Shown here: positions 23,976-28,256 of the stretch, piece after piece
How positions within the stretch are numbered: the first letter of the stretch is position 1
Layout: the number at the start of each line of letters is the position of its first letter
Assembly: GCA_035690065.1 (NCBI GenBank)
Contig: DASSKW010000011.1
Span: 1-28,256, forward strand
DNA from: DASSKW01 sp035690065
Lineage (GTDB): Bacteria; Pseudomonadota; Gammaproteobacteria; Natronospirales; REEB76
Length of the DNA stretch: 28,256 nucleotides
Reading direction: 5' to 3'
The notes under the pieces: model-generated
What the model saw: only the letters and a program-made list of their open reading frames with translations
The model's database searches: none
What the model was told of the DNA's origin: nothing
Made by a program: the position numbers and the translations under genes

Positions 23976-24989
23976 ATGATCGATCTGCGCAGTGATACGG
24001 TGACTCGACCGACTTCGGGCATGCGGACCGCGATGGCCGCTGCCGAGGTGGGTGACGATGTCTTCGGTGACGATCCGACCGTCAACAAGCTGCAGCAGCA
24101 CCTTGCGGAGATGACCGGCCACCAGGCCGGTCTCTTCTTTCCCAGCGGCACGCAATCCAATCTTGCTGCGCTCATGGCGCATTGCCGACGCGGTGAGGAG
24201 TTCATCATCGGCAAACTCGGTCACAGCTTCAAATATGAAGCGGGTGGCGCGGCGGTACTGGGCAGTCTGTGGCCCTGTCCGATCGAGTATCAGGCCGATG
24301 CGACGCTGGATCTGCAGCAGGTCGCTGCCGCGATCAAGCCGGACGATGTACATTTCGCACACACCCGCCTCCTGGTACTGGAAAACACCCAGAACGGCCG
24401 GGTATTGCCGTTAACTTATATAAAGGAAGCACGCGCATTCGTGCGCCAACACGGTTTGAACATCCATCTCGATGGGGCACGCGTGTTCAATGCGGCAGTG
24501 AAGCTGGGCGTGCCGGTGCGCGAGATCACGCAGCATTTCGACAGCGTCTCCATCTGCCTGTCGAAAGGACTCGGTGCGCCGATAGGTTCGGTACTGGTTG
24601 GCAGCAAAGACCTGATCGGCAAAGCGCACCGGATCCGCAAGTTGCTGGGCGGCGGTATGCGCCAGGCCGGGATACTGGCAGCTGCCGGGCTATACGCGCT
24701 CGATCATCATGTGGGACGCCTCGCCGAAGATCATGCAAACGCCAAGGCGCTGGCCGATGGTCTGGCGGGGATCAAGCAACTCGTCATCGATCCCGCCACG
24801 GTGCAGACCAATATGGTGTTCCTGCAGGTTCTCCCCGATGATGTCGCCGCACTGACCGACCATCTTGCGCAGTCGGGTATCCAGGTGTTACCCAATCCAG
24901 CGATGCGTCTGGTACTGCACCTCGACGTCAGTACCCAAGATACACGACGCGTCGTTGATGCGTTCCGGGAATTCTACGCAAGACGCTGA
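23976..24989 (+). CDS. ltaE: Low-specificity L-threonine aldolase
   Basis: This is a 337-aa PLP-dependent cytosolic enzyme that cleaves L-threonine and L-allo-threonine to glycine and acetaldehyde. It opens MIDLRSDTVTRPTSGMRTAM, the family signature. Key residues match E. coli LtaE numbering: His83 (GHSF) stacking on the cofactor, Asp166 and Arg169 (HLDGAR), and the Schiff-base Lys197 (LSKGLGAPIGS). Length is normal. The start has only a weak ribosome binding site. It stands alone, convergent with the GFA gene. The stop codon lies inside a perfect 14-base palindrome (24983-24996). Confidence 0.96.
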   Translation: MIDLRSDTVTRPTSGMRTAMAAAEVGDDVFGDDPTVNKLQQHLAEMTGHQAGLFFPSGTQSNLAALMAHCRRGEEFIIGKLGHSFKYEAGGAAVLGSLWPCPIEYQADATLDLQQVAAAIKPDDVHFAHTRLLVLENTQNGRVLPLTYIKEARAFVRQHGLNIHLDGARVFNAAVKLGVPVREITQHFDSVSICLSKGLGAPIGSVLVGSKDLIGKAHRIRKLLGGGMRQAGILAAAGLYALDHHVGRLAEDHANAKALADGLAGIKQLVIDPATVQTNMVFLQVLPDDVAALTDHLAQSGIQVLPNPAMRLVLHLDVSTQDTRRVVDAFREFYARR

Positions 24990-25034
24990 TCAGCGTTCGT
25001 AAATCCTGTCTGATTCAGCTTACTGTCGACTGTG

Positions 25035-25532
25035 TCAACTGCCGGTTTGTCGAGCCAGCAGGGCAGCCCGGCGCTTGAGACTTTCCTGAGACCAGTACCG
25101 ATCGCGATCGTAATATTCCGGCACGGCGGGTATACCGGGTGGCAACACCACCCAGGGTTGTTTCGTCGACGTGAAGATGTGGATATCCGGCGGCAGACGA
25201 TCCGGTTCATCGAGTGTCCCAACCCGCACGAAGCGGATGCTGTCACCGGCGCCGGCGTAATTGCTCCACAGCGCGATATGGCAGCCTGGGCAGCGACTGA
25301 TCTTCTGGCCCTTGCCGCTGTTGGATGGTGTGTTTATTGTTTCCACCGTACCTTGTAGCAGTTCGACGCGTTCCGCTTCGATCATCGCGTTGAGTGCGAA
25401 GGAAGCGCCGGTCTCACGCTGACACCAGCGACAATGACAGCAATGCACGAATAAAGGACTGCTCAGCAGACGATAACGCACGGCACCGCAGGTGCAGCGG
25501 CCTTCCAGAGGTGTGAATCCAGCGTGGCTCAT
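25035..25532 (-). CDS. GFA family zinc-binding protein
   Basis: This is a 165-aa protein of the glutathione-dependent formaldehyde-activating (GFA/CENP-V) fold. The zinc ligands are present: CTC (13, 15), HCCHCRWC (31, 32, 34, 37) and CPGC (81, 84). The motif HCCHCRWCQRETGASFA is diagnostic. The start is ATG 25532, with AGGAGA upstream. Most members have no demonstrated enzyme activity, so the name is a family label. The methyltransferase gene upstream on the same strand ends 40 bases away, and they may be co-transcribed. Confidence 0.92.
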   Translation of the reverse strand: MSHAGFTPLEGRCTCGAVRYRLLSSPLFVHCCHCRWCQRETGASFALNAMIEAERVELLQGTVETINTPSNSGKGQKISRCPGCHIALWSNYAGAGDSIRFVRVGTLDEPDRLPPDIHIFTSTKQPWVVLPPGIPAVPEYYDRDRYWSQESLKRRAALLARQTGS

Positions 25533-25571
25533 CGCTGTCTCCTGTCGAGATAGTTGCTCACATTCCCTGCA

Positions 25572-26267
25572 TTAATCTGGAGTGCGCCGCGCCACGATCA
25601 GGTAACTGTTGAATGGTGTGCGGCCCCACAACGGCGTTATTTGTACGCTGAGCCCGGCATCGGCAAGCGGGCCACCGAGTTCGCCGGCAGTTGGATAATG
25701 CTGCACGCCGTAACGCATCCAGCGCACACTGCGCATGAACAATTCCTCGAACCGTGTGATGCCAAAACGCCAGGAGCTGTCGCGCAGGACGCTGCGAATG
25801 ATCAGTGTCGCTCCGGGAGTGACCCGGGTGGCGGCCGCACGCAGCAGCGTTTGCTGGGTGGCAGCAGTCAGGTAGTGCAGGGTATCGAGTATCACTATGT
25901 GACCTTGCCAGTGCGGCAAGGTTTCGCAGGACAACTGTTTGAACGAGGCTCTGGAGTTGCCACGCGCAGCCTGTTGGGCGATCTTGATCTTGGCGGCATC
26001 AAGATCGATGCCGAGGTATTCGGAGTCGTCCCCTGCCATCTTCAGATAATGGCTGAACAGCCCGATCCCACAACCGATATCGAATATCGGTGCCGGGTGC
26101 ATGCGGATTTCCTTTGCGGCTGCGGCATATACCGGGTCACTTTTAAGCTTGCCACGGACATAGCCCTGCAGCCAGCGTCCGGGGAAATGGCGCGAGATTT
26201 CCCGTAGCTGTGAGGCATCCAGTCTGGTTACCAGAGCAATGCCGGGCTCAGCAACGGATCTTCGCAT
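25572..26267 (-). CDS. Class I SAM-dependent methyltransferase
   Basis: This is a 231-aa protein with a Rossmann methyltransferase core. Motif I is IFDIGCGIGLF (61-71), the acidic residue after strand beta-2 is Asp88 (YLGIDLD), and motif IV-like HIVILDTLHYL follows. The N-terminal segment HFPGRWLQGYVRGKLKSDPVY is a lineage-specific helical cap. The substrate is unknown. No clear Shine-Dalgarno precedes ATG 26267, so the start is uncertain. It lies 40 bases upstream of the GFA gene in the same direction. No biosynthetic cluster surrounds it. Confidence 0.87.
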   Translation of the reverse strand: MRRSVAEPGIALVTRLDASQLREISRHFPGRWLQGYVRGKLKSDPVYAAAAKEIRMHPAPIFDIGCGIGLFSHYLKMAGDDSEYLGIDLDAAKIKIAQQAARGNSRASFKQLSCETLPHWQGHIVILDTLHYLTAATQQTLLRAAATRVTPGATLIIRSVLRDSSWRFGITRFEELFMRSVRWMRYGVQHYPTAGELGGPLADAGLSVQITPLWGRTPFNSYLIVARRTPD

Positions 26268-26346
26268 GCGGCATTAACCGGGTTGATTTCTCATGCGATA
26301 TGAAACTCCACCGGCTCGGTCAGTAGTCAATCAACACCAGCGTGTG

Positions 26347-27654
26347 TTAGACGGGCAGCGTGCGGTGCTTGTAGCGCTTCTGAAAATGATACAGCGGCAC
26401 GCCCAGGATCAGTGCAAGCACGCCCCATAATACGTATTTCGGGCCGGCTCCATACATCGCCCACACAGTGAAGACAGCAGTCGCGCCCGCGAGGACCAGA
26501 GTGCGGAAGCGCTGGCTGTTAGTGCGTTGATCGGGGCGACTCAATACGATTTCGGCAAGCGAGCAGAGCAGATAAGTAGCCAATACCCAGAAGGTACTGA
26601 CCAGTATGATGGCCGTGAACATGGCGACCAGCCCGTGACTGTAATTCATCAGGATCAGGATGGTGGCCAGCACGCTGGACAGTACCAGACCGAGCGTGGG
26701 CGTATGGCGACGTGATTCACGTGCGAATAATTTCGGGAACAATCCGTCGTTGGCGACTGCCTGCGGGAACTGTCCTTGCATCAGGATCCAGCCGTTGAGC
26801 GCACCGAAGCAGGAGATAAGTGCGGCAGCGGCGATAAGGTAACCGGCCCAACTGCCCCACAACAGTTTCGCGGCGTCAGCGAACGGCGCATTGGAATGCG
26901 CCAGTGCAGCGCTGGGGATGATGCCCATGACTACTGTAGTACAGGCGATATAGAACGCGCTGGCAATCACCGTACCCAGCATGGTGGCGCGTGGGATGGT
27001 CTTTTCGGGATCCCGCACGTGATCGGCGGGGACGGTAGCGCACTCCAGACCCAGGAATGCCCACATGGTGAGTGTGGCACAGGCGTTGATCGCCGCGCCC
27101 GGTGATGCAACAGGATGCCCCGAGGTCAGTATCTGCGGATCGAAGTGGAAGACACCGAATACGCTGAGTGCAAGCAAGGGTGTGAGTTTCAGGATCACGG
27201 TTATGAGCTGCAGTCTGCCTGCTGCGCGTACTCCCAGGATGTTGATACCTGTCAGCAGCCAGGTGGCAACCAGCGCCGCCAAGGCACCGTACAAGGGATC
27301 AGCGGTCAGCCCCGGCACGAATACCACCAGATAACTGGCAAAAGCGACGGCGATGGACGCATTGGTGCCCACGATGCTGAGCCAGTAGATCCAGGCAATC
27401 TGAAAGCCGGCGAAATCACCGAATGCTTCGCGCGGATAGGCGTAGGGTCCACCTGCTTTCGGCAGGCGCCGCGACAGACTGCTGAATACCCAGGCCAGCA
27501 GCAACGCCCCTGCAGTGCTGAAACCCCAACCCCACAGGCTATAGACGCCGTACACGGCGAGCGAAGCGGGGAGCAGGAATACACCTGATCCCACCATATT
27601 GCCGAGTACAATTGAGGTGGTGGTAGCGAGGCCTAAGCTGCGAGTCTGTGGCAT
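26347..27654 (-). CDS. APC-superfamily amino acid permease/antiporter (AdiC/PotE-like)
   Basis: This is a 435-aa inner-membrane transporter with about 12 hydrophobic helices. Helix 1 carries the broken-helix motif GNMVGSGVFLLP, where the amino acid carboxylate and amino groups bind. Helix 6 has WAFLGLECATVP, and the following loop has DPEKTIPRATMLG, both typical of the APA family (arginine:agmatine and putrescine:ornithine exchangers). The substrate cannot be read from sequence, and no decarboxylase gene is adjacent. The ATG at 27654 has a weak ribosome binding site. It diverges from the propeller gene at the right edge. Confidence 0.9.
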   Translation of the reverse strand: MPQTRSLGLATTTSIVLGNMVGSGVFLLPASLAVYGVYSLWGWGFSTAGALLLAWVFSSLSRRLPKAGGPYAYPREAFGDFAGFQIAWIYWLSIVGTNASIAVAFASYLVVFVPGLTADPLYGALAALVATWLLTGINILGVRAAGRLQLITVILKLTPLLALSVFGVFHFDPQILTSGHPVASPGAAINACATLTMWAFLGLECATVPADHVRDPEKTIPRATMLGTVIASAFYIACTTVVMGIIPSAALAHSNAPFADAAKLLWGSWAGYLIAAAALISCFGALNGWILMQGQFPQAVANDGLFPKLFARESRRHTPTLGLVLSSVLATILILMNYSHGLVAMFTAIILVSTFWVLATYLLCSLAEIVLSRPDQRTNSQRFRTLVLAGATAVFTVWAMYGAGPKYVLWGVLALILGVPLYHFQKRYKHRTLPV

Positions 27655-27755
27655 GGTCTGGCATCCGCGTCATGAGAATGGAGCCGATTGTAGCGGAATA
27701 TATGCTGTTGTCGCGCAGCTGGATGGAACAGATGTCTATAAAAGAACCGGCCAGG

Positions 27756-28256
27756 ATGTCTGCCGAGCCTGCACGGCGGAGGTCGCGCGGGTTGCCATTA
27801 TTGTGTGCGGCGCTGGTGACCCTGACGGCATTCGCGGCACAAGCCGACCTCGGCTTGCAGCGCGTCATCACGCTGCCAGGTGTGCGCGGGCAGTTCGGCC
27901 AATTGGCATTGGATGCGGCGCAGCAACGTCTCTTTGTCGTGGTGACTGGCAGCAACAGTCTGCTGGCGATCGATCTTCAAAAGGATGTTATCAGTGAGCG
28001 TGTGACAGGGCTGAATTCGCCACTGGGCGTGGCGTATCTGCCGAGCGATCAGGTGGCGGTCAGTGCCAGCGGTAACGGCGCGATCGGTTTCTACACCGCC
28101 GCCACATTCAATCGGCGCGCCAGTCTGATATTCGGCAGTGATGCTGGTGCGCTGTATTTCGATCCGGGTTCAAAAAAACTTTATCTTGGGTATGGTCGTG
28201 CCAGGCATGCCGGTATCGCCGTGCTCGACGTTACAGGCACACCGCTGACACAATTA
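27756..28256 (+). CDS. Secreted beta-propeller-like protein, 5' part (runs off the window)
   Basis: An open frame continues to the right edge. From ATG 27756 it gives a basic n-region (SAEPARRRSRG), a hydrophobic core (LPLLCAALVTLTA) and a probable cleavage site after FAAQA, so it is exported. The mature part has repeating strands like QRLFVVVTGSNSLLAIDLQ and KKLYLGYGRARHAGIAVLDV, typical of YVTN/NHL-type propellers. In-frame ATGs at 27672, 27678, 27702, 27723 and 27732 lie upstream and none has a convincing Shine-Dalgarno, so the start is uncertain. The function is unknown. It is divergent from the APC permease gene. Confidence 0.7.
   Translation, partial: MSAEPARRRSRGLPLLCAALVTLTAFAAQADLGLQRVITLPGVRGQFGQLALDAAQQRLFVVVTGSNSLLAIDLQKDVISERVTGLNSPLGVAYLPSDQVAVSASGNGAIGFYTAATFNRRASLIFGSDAGALYFDPGSKKLYLGYGRARHAGIAVLDVTGTPLTQL

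Noticed and set aside
1..28256. Insertion sequences, prophage, CRISPR arrays, rRNA or tRNA genes
   Set aside because: Read for on both strands; no transposase or integrase motif, no regularly spaced repeats, and no RNA gene signature was found.

Overview
This is a gene-dense chromosomal window of roughly 57-60% GC by eye, from a Gram-negative bacterium. The mix of genes suggests Gammaproteobacteria, probably Xanthomonadales (Rhodanobacteraceae or Xanthomonadaceae). The clues are a split pnt transhydrogenase, a DUF3106 protein, a stand-alone HNH protein, a tricorn-like S41 protease, and a MacB-type ABC operon with an NtrC-family regulator. Taxonomy is inferred from gene content only. No rRNA, tRNA, CRISPR array, insertion sequence or phage gene was seen.

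Layout. At 1-321 lies the 3' end of a DUF3106 gene, closed by a strong bidirectional terminator. At 395-3417 (minus) is the three-subunit proton-translocating transhydrogenase operon pntAA-pntAB-pntB. It has a 201-nt intercistronic leader before pntAB that could form mutually exclusive structures around the pntAB ribosome binding site. At 3597-4199 (plus) is an HNH nuclease-like gene with its own terminator, and at 4307-5209 (minus) a DUF4412-like lipoprotein gene.

The centrepiece is 5502-18300 (minus), ten genes in one direction. In transcription order they are a membrane-fusion adaptor, a LolD/MacB-type ATPase, six MacB/FtsX-type permeases, an NtrC-type sigma-54 activator and a histidine kinase. 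The permeases form three tandem pairs of an A type (about 438 aa) and a B type (about 404-416 aa). Just upstream of the adaptor is a near-consensus sigma-54 promoter, and about 100 bp further upstream are two inverted-repeat operators 32 bp apart. The operon therefore looks self-regulated by the two-component system at its own 3' end. The kinase has two transmembrane helices with almost no periplasmic loop, so the permeases may be the real sensors. REP-like hairpin repeats sit exactly at the two pair-to-pair junctions, and both A and B proteins suggest that pairs 1 and 3 are closer to each other than to pair 2.

The rest is ordinary accessory and housekeeping content: a DUF1275 membrane protein, a 1110-aa tricorn-like protease (minus), a small heme-copper-oxidase-I-like membrane protein, an OmpH/Skp-like periplasmic protein, low-specificity threonine aldolase, a GFA-family zinc protein (minus), a class I methyltransferase (minus), an APC amino acid permease (minus), and the 5' part of a secreted beta-propeller-like protein running off the right edge.
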